In this document: positions 16,636 to 24,079 of the stretch, in pieces
Layout: each line of letters opens with the position of its first letter
How positions within the stretch are numbered: position 1 is the stretch's first letter
Source: Pseudolabrys sp.
GTDB lineage: Bacteria > Pseudomonadota > Alphaproteobacteria > Rhizobiales > Xanthobacteraceae
NCBI GenBank assembly: GCA_026125895.1
Contig: JAHCKG010000001.1
Location: forward strand, 124,001 to 188,000
Length of the DNA stretch: 64,000 nt
Direction of reading: 5' to 3'
The notes under the pieces: model-generated
Told to the model about the DNA's origin: nothing
The model's database searches: none
What the model saw: only the letters and a program-made list of their open reading frames with translations
Translations under genes and position numbers: made by a program

Positions 16636-16872
16636 TCAACCCTGCGGGCGAACAAGGGCGTCTATGTAAGCTCTGGTCCGCTTGGCGAAGTCCTGTTCCA
16701 ACTCCGAATTTGGCAGCGCTGCAAGATATGCGTCGATGTTTCCAATCACCCGGTATTTGAAACTGGGGTCGCTGAAGGAGGCATGGTCTATCAGCGCCTT
16801 GAGGATCGTGTCGACTGCCAGCTTCCTGGCCCCATCCGCCACGCCAAATTTGTCAGCCTCGCTAACATCCAT
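16636..16872 (-). CDS. Hypothetical protein
   Basis: A 78-aa protein: MDVSEADKFGVADGARKLAVDTILKALIDHASFSD, then PSFKYRVIGNIDAYLAALPNSELEQDFAKRTRAYIDALVRPQG. Helical, soluble and compositionally normal. A GGAG-type site (AAAAGGAGTTCG at 16876-16887 on the complementary sense) precedes the ATG. No family recognised. It lies next to the IS3 remnant. Confidence 0.6.
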   Translation of the reverse strand: MDVSEADKFGVADGARKLAVDTILKALIDHASFSDPSFKYRVIGNIDAYLAALPNSELEQDFAKRTRAYIDALVRPQG

Positions 16873-17675
16873 TGGTCGAACTCCTTTTCACAGCGCGCCT
16901 GCAACTACAGTCAATGACGTGTGGGCTAGCAAGGGTCTGAGGCAAATCCATGCTCTGTCCCGACTGGTGGAGGTGCCTAGACGACAGGATGCTGCCCTGC
17001 GCAACTCTTCCCGAAGGCGCTACCGGCATGCTCGTAGCGCGTCGGCGTGACGGGCGAGCGAAAGCTGAAAGCCCAGGTGGCCTCACGGTACGGGGAACTT
17101 CAGGGCGCTCCCCTTTTTCACCATCCGTAAGGCGGCGAAGTCGACGGTGAGGGGATGCGAAAGGCTCCCGAGCATCGCGGCGTTTATTGCCGATGTAAGG
17201 GGAGCTGTGGGCGCCCACGTTTTCGAGCGGAAAGCGGATGCTGGATGGAGTTGTTTAAGAAGGGCGGCTCCGCGAGGAATCGGAAAGACGCGCATAGAAA
17301 AAAGTTACCAACCTTCTTGCGCTAGAGGCCGTCTAAGCATTTTTAAAATGCGCGTGCTTGTTTATGGCGTGCTCGAGATTCTGAACCAAATTCGCGTTGT
17401 CAATCTGGCTTTCCAGGCGGCAGGGGACCACGCGATTGATGGCGGCCGCGTTGGTCCTGGGGTTGCAGAAAAGCTCGGTGTCCAGGTCAGCAAGCAATCA
17501 GGGCCGGCGAAAGGGACCCGAAAGGTCATCGGGCGCACCGCTTGCGAGGTGGTGTTGGAAGCGACCCGACGGCGAGTAGGCTTTTTAACCTTTGTCGATC
17601 CAGGAGAAATCCGTTCGCTGTCGAGGAACAGTGATGCCTCGGCTGCGTTAGCTGCTCGGGTTAAAAGGGAAAATC
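16873..17675. other. Long stretch without a confident gene
   Basis: No frame shows recognisable homology. The most protein-like piece is a minus-strand frame at 17333-17497 with a TTG start right after a stop; it encodes about 54 residues ending in an amphipathic, Asn/His-rich helix. The plus-strand frame leading up to the response regulator (about 17349-17707) has no initiation site and no family resemblance. Confidence 0.4.
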
Positions 17676-18023
17676 TTGGGCAAATCGATTTTGGCGGTAG
17701 AGGATGAATTTCTCATCCTTGAGTACCTTGCCGACATTCTCACGGAAGCTGGCTTTGACGTCGTCACAGCCATGAATGCGGACGTGGCTATAGAGATACT
17801 GGAGGAGCGACCGGATATCTTTGCCCTGGTGACAGATATCGATATGCCTGGGTCCATGGACGGGCTGAAGCTGGCGGCAGCCGTCCGCGATCGGTGGCCG
17901 CCCATTCACGTGGTCATAACCACCGGGAAAAATATCGGCCGGGGAACCCCGCCGAACACGCATTTCATTCCCAAACCCTATACCGCGACCGGCTTGCTGA
18001 AAGTGCTCCACGGCCTGCACTGA
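17676..18023 (+). CDS. Single-domain response regulator
   Basis: A 115-aa REC domain only: acidic pair ED (residues 9-10), phosphoacceptor Asp54 in LVTDIDMPG, Thr of ITTG (about 82) and Lys100 in FIPKPY. There is no output domain. The start is TTG because an in-frame TAG lies just upstream and AAAAGGGAAA precedes the codon. Such proteins shuttle phosphate in HWE-kinase networks of alphaproteobacteria, and an HWE kinase lies 1.3 kb downstream. Partnership is inference. Confidence 0.85.
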   Translation: MGKSILAVEDEFLILEYLADILTEAGFDVVTAMNADVAIEILEERPDIFALVTDIDMPGSMDGLKLAAAVRDRWPPIHVVITTGKNIGRGTPPNTHFIPKPYTATGLLKVLHGLH

Positions 18024-18138
18024 GTTTGACCTTTGTCAAAGCAGGCATGCTTGGCTCGCCGCTTGATGAGGTTGGGCGGCCCGGGACCTCGGAGCCGGAC
18101 GGCGGGGAACCCTCCCGTCGCCACGACTCCGGGGCTCT

Positions 18139-18357
18139 CTAAGGGTTTACTTCCACAGGAACGGAATTGCCGTCCTTGTCTACGACCCGGCTGGCCTCGT
18201 GGCTGCATTCGCGGCAAGTAAAACGCTGCTCTTCGAAACTTTTCCCTAGCGTAGGGTGTGGGCTTCGTCTGGTGAGCATCATCTGCCCATCGCAAACCTT
18301 ACAGGCCAAAACGTCGCCGGCGCCGAAATTGCCTGGCTTTTGACTGACGAGGTTCAT
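18139..18357 (-). CDS. Small zinc-ribbon-like protein
   Basis: A 72-aa protein: MNLVSQKPGNFGAGDVLACKVCDGQMMLTRR, then FTCRECSHEASRVVDKDGNSVPVEVNP. Two CxxC pairs 27 residues apart form a likely zinc site. The internal ATG at 18357 is preferred over the longer frame, whose N-terminus (VPVLFFYTLFLC) is unconserved. Belongs to the numerous short Cys-pair proteins of rhizobia; function unknown. Confidence 0.65.
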   Translation of the reverse strand: MNLVSQKPGNFGAGDVLACKVCDGQMMLTRRSPHPTLGKSFEEQRFTCRECSHEASRVVDKDGNSVPVEVNP

Positions 18358-18494
18358 GACTTCCTGACTGGTGGAGATTCGATGTGGCGCACACAGAAAT
18401 AGTGTGTAAAAAAACAAAACAGGAACGCTATCGGTTCGCAACCAGACCTTTGGAGAGGTACCAAAGGTGATCAGACCAGGAATTTGCCTCTGAT

Positions 18495-18768
18495 ATGCGG
18501 CTTGTCGATTATCCGTTCATCGTTGTGAGGTTTCGCTGCGAACTTTGCAAGCGGTCTGGGCAGTCGAGGCTGGCCTGTTTGGCGGCAAAATACGGATGCG
18601 AGACCACCCTCGATGCCATTTGCGAGAGAATGACCCGCGACTGCCCATGGGCGGAGTGACAAGGCGCTCGAAATCAAGGGATGCGGCGTCTACATGCCGG
18701 ATCCTCAGGCAAAGCTTCCGCCGGACTTGCCGCCAGGGATGGCTCGGCTGAGGGTGGTGGGGCGCTAA
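18495..18768 (+). pseudogene. Frameshifted small Cys-rich (zinc-binding) protein
   Basis: First phase from ATG 18495: MRLVDYPFIVVRFRCELCKR, GQSRLACLAAKYGCETTLDAIC, then RDCPWAE and TGA at 18657-18659. Second phase continues the gene: DKALEIKGCGVYMPDPQAK, LPPDLPPGMARLRVVGR and TAA at 18766-18768. The first half matches a common rhizobial small protein with CxxC and DCP; the second half is its usual GCG...DLPPGM...LRVV end. A frame change near 18656 has split an ORF of about 90 codons. Confidence 0.6.
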
Positions 18769-18793
18769 AACGCTCTGAGGAGGTCAGAAGGTT

Positions 18794-18979
18794 CTAGTAG
18801 CCGTGGTGAGTTTCATCATGCGGGTGCCCGCTGAGTATCTTTCGGGCCTCCGCTTTTGCCTGGCTCGGGGTTTTGATCTCAATTCCCTCGCGTCTGCCCA
18901 GAGCGAGAATGGTGCTGATCGAGCGGCCGAAGCGGAACTCTGGGTTCCAATGAGTCATCATGGCTGCCTTGATCCTCAT
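18794..18979 (-). CDS. Hypothetical protein
   Basis: A 61-aa frame containing MTHWNPEFRFGRSISTILAL, then RREGIEIKTPSQAKAEARKILSGHPHDETHHGY. Hydrophilic, with a His-rich end. The start is uncertain: ATG codons at 18979, 18961 and 18958, with further open frame upstream to 19027. No family recognised. It is divergent from the zinc-ribbon gene at 19027. Confidence 0.4.
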   Translation of the reverse strand: MRIKAAMMTHWNPEFRFGRSISTILALGRREGIEIKTPSQAKAEARKILSGHPHDETHHGY

Positions 18980-19026
18980 CGTCTGTGGGATAGAGTTTTG
19001 CAAATCCGGGGAAGACGGAGGGATCA

Positions 19027-19200
19027 TTGCCCGACACCCAGATCAGCAAGTGGGGATCATCTGACAGCGTCCGCCCGGCATGTCCGATGTGCGGCGTCCC
19101 GAAATGGCTAGTCAAGACATCGCCGATCGCGGGTAAATCCGCGTGGTCCTTTGTCTGCCCAGTCTGCGAGCTCCCCAATCAGCTCAAAGTCACGAAATGA
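19027..19200 (+). CDS. Small zinc-ribbon protein (TTG start)
   Basis: A 57-aa protein read from TTG: LPDTQISKWGSSDSV, PACPMCGVPKWLVKT, SPIAGKSAWSFVCPVCELPN, ending QLKVTK. Two CPxC pairs 25 residues apart indicate a zinc ribbon. GGAGGG lies about 6 nt before the TTG, and an in-frame TAG farther upstream excludes an earlier start. Function unknown; it resembles the other short two-CxxC proteins in this window. Confidence 0.6.
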   Translation: MPDTQISKWGSSDSVRPACPMCGVPKWLVKTSPIAGKSAWSFVCPVCELPNQLKVTK

Positions 19201-19279
19201 AGACGAAGCCTAGAAACAAGGCCGTTCAATACGTCAAGTCAGGGATATATATCGCCTAGGCCGCCTTCCGTGCTACACG

Positions 19280-20515
19280 TTGGGAACTGGTAGCGGGGAC
19301 CTCATCGTGACGCGTGTATCATCTGGCGGCGCCGCCCAATATCTCCAGCCGGCCTCGGAAGTTGAAAGGCTGCTAACGCACGAGGTCGAGGACCTTAAGA
19401 CCATTCATGGTCTGAGCCTGCGCTTAGCGAGTGCCGATACGCTCGCCAACATTCTTGCCGATACGCTGACGACTGCCGCTGGTTTGGTTGATGCCAAGCT
19501 CGGTTCGGTGCAGCTCGTTACTCCTGACGGCAAACTTGAGATGATGGGACAGGTTGGCTTTGGTGACGTCATATTCGACCAGTTCGGTACCCTTAGCCTA
19601 GAGGATTGCTCCACCTGCGCGGTGGCACTACAGCGCCGCTCCCGTGTGATAGTGCCCGACCTGCAGACCGACCCCGATTTTGCAGGTATAGCGGCGGCTC
19701 TGCAGTCTTATGGGGCCGCCAGCGCTGTATCGACGCCGGTCAAAAATCAGGCCGGCAAAGTGCTGGCAATGTTCTCTGTTTATTGGACCGAAAAGCGTGA
19801 TCCGGACGAGCGCGATCTGAGGACGCTTGACCTTTGCGCCGAGCTTGCCGGGCGCCATGTTGAGCGTAGTGTGTCGGCGAACGAACTACGCGATGTCAAT
19901 CAGCGCCGCGTACTGCTGATGAGAGAGTTGGCTCATCGCGGGAAGAATCTTCTGGCGGTCATTCAGTCCATTGCCGCGCGGTCGCTACGCGGTGAAAGAA
20001 GTCTGGATGAGGCCCGCGATGTCTTTATCGGTCGCCTCGGCGCATTGGCCAGCACCTACAACACTTTCACGGAAGAGTATCCGGAGAGCGTCCATCTGCG
20101 CGATATCGTCTCTGCCGGCCTGGAAGCTTACGGAGAGCGAACGGTTATCGAAGGCCCCAAGATTCTTATTCCCGCAAAGCAAGCACAGACCCTGGCACTG
20201 GTCATACACGAACTGGCGACGAACGCGGCAAAGTACGGTGCGCTATCTTCGGTAAACGGGCGTGTCGATGTGTCCTGGAAGATTTTTCAAGCGGACGGCC
20301 ACGCCAACTTTTCACTTACCTGGTCGGAAAGTGGCGGTCCTCCGGTGAAGGCTGGCGCCAAAAAAGGCTTCGGGTCTGTAATCATCACATCCTTGATCGC
20401 CACCGAATTGAATTGCTCACCAACAGTCGAGTTTCGTCCGAGCGGCATTGAATACAGGTTGGAGTGTTTCTTCTCTGCCCTAAGCGCCGATACAGCGCAC
20501 GGGCGACCGCGCTAG
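19280..20515 (+). CDS. GAF-domain HWE-family sensor histidine kinase
   Basis: A 411-aa soluble kinase. Residues about 35-195 form a GAF sensor (LSLRLASADTLANILADTLTTAAGLVDAKLGSVQLV ... VSTPVKNQAGKVLAMFSVYW). His219 in RELAHRGKNLLAVIQSIAAR is the HWE/HisKA_2 phosphoacceptor. HELATNAAKYGALS (310-323) is the N box, and W348-x-E350 before SGGPP completes the HWE signature. No transmembrane segment, so it senses a cytoplasmic cue. The start is TTG 19280 or GTG 19307. HWE kinases often feed the PhyR-EcfG general stress response; the nearby single-domain regulator could be a partner. Confidence 0.92.
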   Translation: MGTGSGDLIVTRVSSGGAAQYLQPASEVERLLTHEVEDLKTIHGLSLRLASADTLANILADTLTTAAGLVDAKLGSVQLVTPDGKLEMMGQVGFGDVIFDQFGTLSLEDCSTCAVALQRRSRVIVPDLQTDPDFAGIAAALQSYGAASAVSTPVKNQAGKVLAMFSVYWTEKRDPDERDLRTLDLCAELAGRHVERSVSANELRDVNQRRVLLMRELAHRGKNLLAVIQSIAARSLRGERSLDEARDVFIGRLGALASTYNTFTEEYPESVHLRDIVSAGLEAYGERTVIEGPKILIPAKQAQTLALVIHELATNAAKYGALSSVNGRVDVSWKIFQADGHANFSLTWSESGGPPVKAGAKKGFGSVIITSLIATELNCSPTVEFRPSGIEYRLECFFSALSADTAHGRPR

Positions 20516-21020
20516 AGGCGGCTCCGTTCGATGCAGGCCTGACCGTTGCTTCTCGGGCGGTTTGGAATTGTCAGCCGAGGCGCATGATCGGTAAGCCAGA
20601 AGTTGACCCGAACGGACCACAAAGGGAAGGATGCATAAGGTCGGTTCGGCTCCTGGCCCTTTCCGGGCTGAGCGTATGGCCGGCGCCACGACCGTCTCAT
20701 CTGCGGATGTTAACTGCCAATAACAGAGGCGGCCTTCCGGCCTTCGGTCGCCTTCCGCAGCAGAATTCGGGTTCCGGGAGCGCGGAGGCCAAGTGGACCC
20801 CGATCGGCACCGGCAGTGCCCTAATTCGACGTCGCATCGCCTGATAGCCGGCGAAAATTTCCTTGTTCTTTCCCCTAGGGAGTAACGCCGCAAGTGCCTG
20901 GATTTTCTTCTGATTAAGCCCGCTCCGGCGGCCTTCCGCCGCTCTTATGCGGCGGGATCCCTGTTTTTTCGCTGTAAGCAGGGAAATTGGCTTAGCAGAC
21001 AGGTTCGACGATGACTGCGT
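20516..21020. other. Intergenic stretch, no gene recognised
   Basis: No plausible start plus family match on either strand. A minus-strand open frame continues out of the integrase remnant but has the Arg/Ala/Pro composition of non-coding GC-rich DNA. Confidence 0.4.
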
Positions 21021-21024
21021 CCGC

Positions 21025-21275
21025 CACCGGTGGGACCTGCGTCCAGCGTCTTCGCGAGTCTCGGCAAGACCGGCACCACGGCGGTGACCTTCAGGCCGCT
21101 TCGGTCGGGATGCGGCCGACCCCGTTACGGACATGTTGGCGGCCGTAACGCACGGCATCGCCGCGTCGCAGACCGCTATAGAGCAGCACGTCGAGCCACA
21201 CGCGTTGGCGCGTGCCGAGGGGCCAGCGCTTGTGGTAGCGCGCGACCTGTTCCTCGGCACGGAGCGCGACGGTGA
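21025..21275 (-). pseudogene. Tyrosine-type integrase remnant
   Basis: The minus strand encodes VALRAEEQVARYHKRWPLGT, RQRVWLDVLLYSGLRRGDAVR and YGRQHVRNGVGRIPTEAA then a stop. After a shift of phase it continues LKVTAVVPVLPRLAKTLDAG and PTGG. This is the catalytic domain of a phage-type integrase: the SGLRRGDAVRxGRQHV block carries the first catalytic Arg. The upstream DNA-binding half and the downstream HxxR...Y half are missing. Decayed and inactive. Confidence 0.75.
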
Positions 21276-21402
21276 TTTATGGATATGCGCGGGTCTCAAG
21301 CGGCGGGCAGGAGCTTGCAATCCAGCTTGCGCAGTTGGGTGCGAGAAGCAGAGCGGCATGAAGGACGAGCGCCGCGTATTGGCTCAAGCCTTCGAAAATT
21401 AG
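21272..21402 (+). pseudogene. Serine recombinase (resolvase/invertase) N-terminal remnant
   Basis: GTG at 21272 opens VIYGYARVSSGGQELAIQLAQL, the N-terminal catalytic motif of resolvases (Y-x-R-V-S). The frame then runs into a stop at 21359-21361. A neighbouring phase continues EKQSGMKDERRVLAQAFEN with stop at 21400-21402, the next conserved block. Only about 43 residues survive. It overlaps the opposing integrase remnant by a few bases. Confidence 0.65.
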
Positions 21403-21404
21403 AC

Positions 21405-22060
21405 ATGGCCCGTCCCCAAAAATCCACCAAACCTCCTAAGGCTGTTGCATCCATGCAGTCGCTGCCGGCCTTTGTGAAGAACATCTGCGATGTGATGCGC
21501 CGCTCCAATTGTGCGAGCGCGCTCCAATACGTGCCGAAGCTGACCTGGATACTGTTTCTCCGCATTCTCGACGCGCAGGAGGCGCGCGACCAGGAAAAGG
21601 CCGATGTGGTCGGCGCGAGTTTCACACCCGCCCTGCGCAGCCCCTACCGCTGGCAGGATTGGGCCGTGCCGCCGCCCAAGAATGAGGTGGGCAGACGCGC
21701 GCACCCCAAAACGCCTGAGGGCAAACCTTCGGCTGGAAGCGGCAGAAGCTGTTTGCTGCAGGCGATGGTAAGTTATTCGATTTCATCAACAAAGAGTTGT
21801 TACCGTATCTGCATGGTCTCGATGTGGACCCGCGCACTAATCTGCCGAGGCCCGGCGCTACGCCCAAGCAGCGCATCATCGGCCGCATTATGACGGCAGT
21901 AGAACGCGTGCGAGTGGACTCCGAAACCAATCTTCGAGATATCCTCGACAAAGTGGATGAGCTCGCCGCTGGCGTGAGCATTATGCTTCTCGAAATCCTG
22001 ATGGTGGCGCGCATCATCCTTAGGTGCTGGCCGCCATCGCCTACGCGCCCATGAATGTGA
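21405..22060 (+). pseudogene. hsdM: HsdM (type I restriction-modification methyltransferase) N-terminal remnant
   Basis: ATG 21405 opens MARPQKSTKPPKAVASMQSL, then PAFVKNICDVMRRSNCASAL, QYVPKLTWILFLRILDAQEA, FTPALRSPYRWQDWA: the HsdM N-terminal helical domain. Near 21740 the frame is lost. A second phase gives FDFINKELLPYLHGLDVDPR, TNLPRPGATPKQRIIGRIMT and SETNLRDILDKVDEL up to about 21965. The catalytic methylase domain with NPPF is absent. No hsdS or hsdR is nearby. Confidence 0.8.
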
Positions 22061-22091
22061 TTCTCCAGAATAATCGCGCCGACTGGTTCGG

Positions 22092-22166
22092 GGCGAGTAC
22101 CTGGCATTGACGGGGGAGGGGAAGCTCCGCCATCGTTCATTCAAAGTGTCGAAGGAAGACCTTTAG
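22092..22166 (+). pseudogene. Possible 3' remnant of an ATP-dependent DNA ligase
   Basis: The frame reads GEYLALTGEGKLRHRSFK then VSKEDL and TAG at 22164-22166. It resembles the OB-domain end of LigD-type ligases (W-T-x-D-G-x-L-R-H-x-S-F-x-G-L-R-E-D). Only 24 residues, so the identification is tentative. Confidence 0.3.
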
Positions 22167-22173
22167 GGGCGCC

Positions 22174-22356
22174 GTGACATTCCGCGATTTTCTGGCCAAG
22201 CAAAGGAAGCAAGCGTCAATCGCTGCGCTTTTCAAGAGTATGCCCAACGTTAAGACATGGGCTGAAGTTCGCAGCTTTCTCAATAAGCAGGAAGCGACGG
22301 AAGACCAGCTCGTCGCCGCGCGCGGCCTTTGGCCGAAGTTTCAAGACCGTCTGTGA
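22174..22356 (+). CDS. Small hypothetical protein
   Basis: A 60-aa protein from GTG: MTFRDFLAKQRKQASIAALF then KSMPNVKTWAEVRSFLNKQE and a helical C-terminus ending LWPKFQDRL. The opening is reminiscent of YozE/SAM-like short helical proteins (F-x-F-L), but this is only a suggestion. Its stop overlaps the GTG of the next small frame (GTGA at 22353-22356), which supports real translation of both. Confidence 0.5.
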   Translation: MTFRDFLAKQRKQASIAALFKSMPNVKTWAEVRSFLNKQEATEDQLVAARGLWPKFQDRL

Positions 22357-22499
22357 CCCCGGTTCAACAGTTCCCGAATCTTGAAGCCGAGGATCCCGAG
22401 CAAAAGGCAGACGGACACGCTGTTGGCAGTGATCACAACAATGTCGTTTCGCATCACGCGGAACCTCGGTCCGATTCCCTAGGCGCTGAAAAGAAGTGA
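22353..22499 (+). CDS. Small acidic hydrophilic protein coupled to the preceding gene
   Basis: A 48-aa frame beginning MTPVQQFPNLEAEDPEQKAD and containing GHAVGSDHNNVVSHHAEPRS, ending LGAEKK. It starts inside the preceding stop (GTGA). Low hydrophobicity suggests an unstructured peptide. No family recognised; listed because of the coupling. Confidence 0.35.
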   Translation: MTPVQQFPNLEAEDPEQKADGHAVGSDHNNVVSHHAEPRSDSLGAEKK

Positions 22500-22568
22500 A
22501 GCGCGTCCTTGTTATCCCTGGATTGGTAGCCATCTGTATTGGGTAGATGCTTTAAAAAGGAATTTCAA

Positions 22569-22745
22569 ATGACCAATCAAGACCAGAAAAACCCGCAAGA
22601 TCAGAAGCAGCAGACTCAAGGCGCTCCGAACAAGGAGGGTCAGCTGGGCGACACCAATAAGCAGGGCCAGCACAACCAGGGTAACGACAAGCCTGGGCAG
22701 GCCGGTCAGCAGAGCGGCGGCGCTAGCCCGCAGAACCAGAAGTAA
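22569..22745 (+). CDS. Gln/Asn/Gly-rich disordered small protein
   Basis: A 58-aa protein, about half Gln, Asn, Gly and Lys (MTNQDQKNPQDQKQQTQGAP ... NQGNDKPGQAGQQSGGASPQ). It has no hydrophobic core and is predicted fully disordered. Similar short Q/G-rich proteins occur in Bradyrhizobium-like genomes. AAAAAGGAATTTCAA gives a ribosome site before the ATG. A strong terminator follows, so it is a monocistronic gene. Such proteins are often stress-related, but no function is known. Confidence 0.65.
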   Translation: MTNQDQKNPQDQKQQTQGAPNKEGQLGDTNKQGQHNQGNDKPGQAGQQSGGASPQNQK

Positions 22746-22767
22746 CCTTCTGATTCTAAAATAAGAG

Positions 22768-22794
22768 AGCCCCGTTTCGGCGGGGCTTTTTCTT
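22768..22794 (+). terminator. Rho-independent terminator
   Basis: AGCCCCG (22768-22774) and CGGGGCT (22781-22787) form a perfect 7-bp stem with a 6-nt loop, followed by TTTTTCTT. It ends the Q/G-rich gene 22 bp after its stop. Confidence 0.9.
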
Positions 22795-22799
22795 GCGCC

Positions 22800-23103
22800 C
22801 CATCTGCTTCCTTACAGGGCCAAATTTTTGTCGCAGACGCGAGCGCCGCGGCGATATCGAAGTCGGCGGCAATGTGGAAACGCCGTCCCAGTTTCTATGC
22901 TGCTTCATTATCCATTTGATCGTCATTATCGGTCAGCTATCGGCTGACTTGCTGTCTCAATGACTTTGGCACAAAAGCCTCGCATCTGGGGATCAGAGCC
23001 GCTATAGTGTATTCTATCATCGGCAGATGCCTCAGGCGTCGATGACTGAGAGACATGCAGACGTTCAATGCGTCTACGCTCCCGACTCAACAGGAGCATA
23101 AGC
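22800..23103. other. Intergenic stretch before rpsU-like gene
   Basis: No gene recognised on either strand. The last 20 bp hold the AACAGGAGC ribosome site for the rpsU-like gene. Confidence 0.4.
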
Positions 23104-23389
23104 ATGCAAGTTTTTGTCCGCGACAACAATGTCGATCAGGCGCTGCGCATTCTGAAGAAGAAAATGCAGCGCGAAGGCTTGTTTCGCGAGTTCAAGCGCC
23201 GCCGCTTTTATGAAAAGCCATCCGAGCAGACGGCTCGCGAGAAGGGCGAAGCGGTTACGCCGCATTCGTAAGCTAGCGCGAAAGAAAGCGATTCGTGAGG
23301 GGCTACTCGCGCCACCGAAACCAAAGCCTAGGTTCGACGCCCAAGGCAAGCCGATTGCGCTCCGTCGCGCGAGCTACTCCGGCGTTTAA
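23104..23389 (+). pseudogene. rpsU: Ribosomal protein S21 paralogue, frameshifted
   Basis: ATG 23104 opens [40 protein letters not shown] and [11 protein letters not shown], a clear bS21 N-terminus. One extra base near 23257 moves the frame to a stop at 23269-23271 (55 aa). The next phase continues [20 protein letters not shown] and KPKPRFDAQGKPIALRRASY to TAA 23387-23389, the expected basic C-terminus. Either a recent single-base insertion has truncated the protein, or it is a sequence error. Rhizobiales commonly carry several rpsU copies, so loss would be tolerated. Confidence 0.82.
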
Positions 23390-23399
23390 GGAGTGACCA

Positions 23400-23618
23400 A
23401 TGCGTCTTTATATATTCACGTCAGAGCCCAGCGGTCTGTCCGCCTTCTGCACCGACATGGAGGGGAACAAGCTGCCAAAGCAATTCGCCCCGTGGAAGTC
23501 TGCCGGATTCGTCGAGGACGGCGCGCAGCCGCCGTACAATTTTTCTCTGTTTAAGATTGAAGCGGCGCTCAAACTGGTTGGCTTCCAGCTGTGGCGTGTG
23601 AAGACGAAGGCGGATTAG
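23400..23618 (+). CDS. Small hypothetical protein
   Basis: A 72-aa protein: MRLYIFTSEPSGLSAFCTDM, GNKLPKQFAPWKSAGFVEDG, then PYNFSLFKIEAALKLVGFQL and WRVKTKAD. It has a mixed alpha/beta composition and no membrane segment. It starts 10 bp after the rpsU remnant stop with AAGGAGTG as ribosome site, so the two probably share a transcript. Family not recognised. Confidence 0.7.
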   Translation: MRLYIFTSEPSGLSAFCTDMEGNKLPKQFAPWKSAGFVEDGAQPPYNFSLFKIEAALKLVGFQLWRVKTKAD

Positions 23619-23931
23619 GCTAAGGCCCTGAACGTCTCTCTCGTCTCTCGGGGGGCCGCAAGCCGTTTGAGAAGAAAAAGAGGCTTCCGGTCACGGTGTT
23701 CTATGTTCGTGCACAAAAGTCTTTCGGAGCAGGCAGTCATTAGCGTGCTTAATGTCAGTCTAACAATACCGTAAGCGGTTTCCGCCGAGCCTCGGCGAAG
23801 AGAGAGTTCAGCGGAGGACCGGTGGGCTCAGTTAAGGGAGATGGGACTATCGGCCCCGACCTACTGCAGACTTTTTTCGTTCTAAGCCCGATGTCGTCCT
23901 CGTCGCGGCTTCTCATTGAGGGAGGAATGGC
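23619..23931. other. Intergenic stretch, no gene recognised
   Basis: Neither strand has a convincing frame or hairpin. The last few bases contain the GGGAGGA ribosome site of the gene at 23932. Confidence 0.4.
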
Positions 23932-24078
23932 GTGTCGGACCGCCGAGAGCTTTACCGGAACTCGAACGGCGACGCCTGGTTTCTCGGGCGCGAGCCCACG
24001 AGCGGTCGCGCCTTTGTCATTCACCAACCGAATGCGCCACTGGGTAGTAAGTTGACGCACATCGAAGTGGGAAACTAG
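23932..24078 (+). pseudogene. 3'-truncated small conserved hypothetical gene
   Basis: GTG with a GGGAGGA site opens MSDRRELYRNSNGDAWFLGR, EPTSGRAFVIHQPNAPLGSK and LTHIEVGN, then TAG. This matches a widespread rhizobial protein of about 65-70 residues that normally continues after THIEVG with FLSRG..PEHQALLRLIG. Here the sequence after the stop is instead enoyl-CoA hydratase. The gene was cut by a recombination or deletion at about 24,078. Confidence 0.6.
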
Positions 24079-24079
24079 G

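Noticed and set aside
17147-17707. A 186-codon plus-strand frame leading into the response regulator
   Set aside because: No ribosome site and no family resemblance. It overlaps the response regulator in another phase, and that protein has its own start and complete REC motifs.
22926-23129. A minus-strand ORF opposite the rpsU leader with a protein-like tail
   Set aside because: The only start codons lie inside the rpsU coding sequence and no ribosome site is present.
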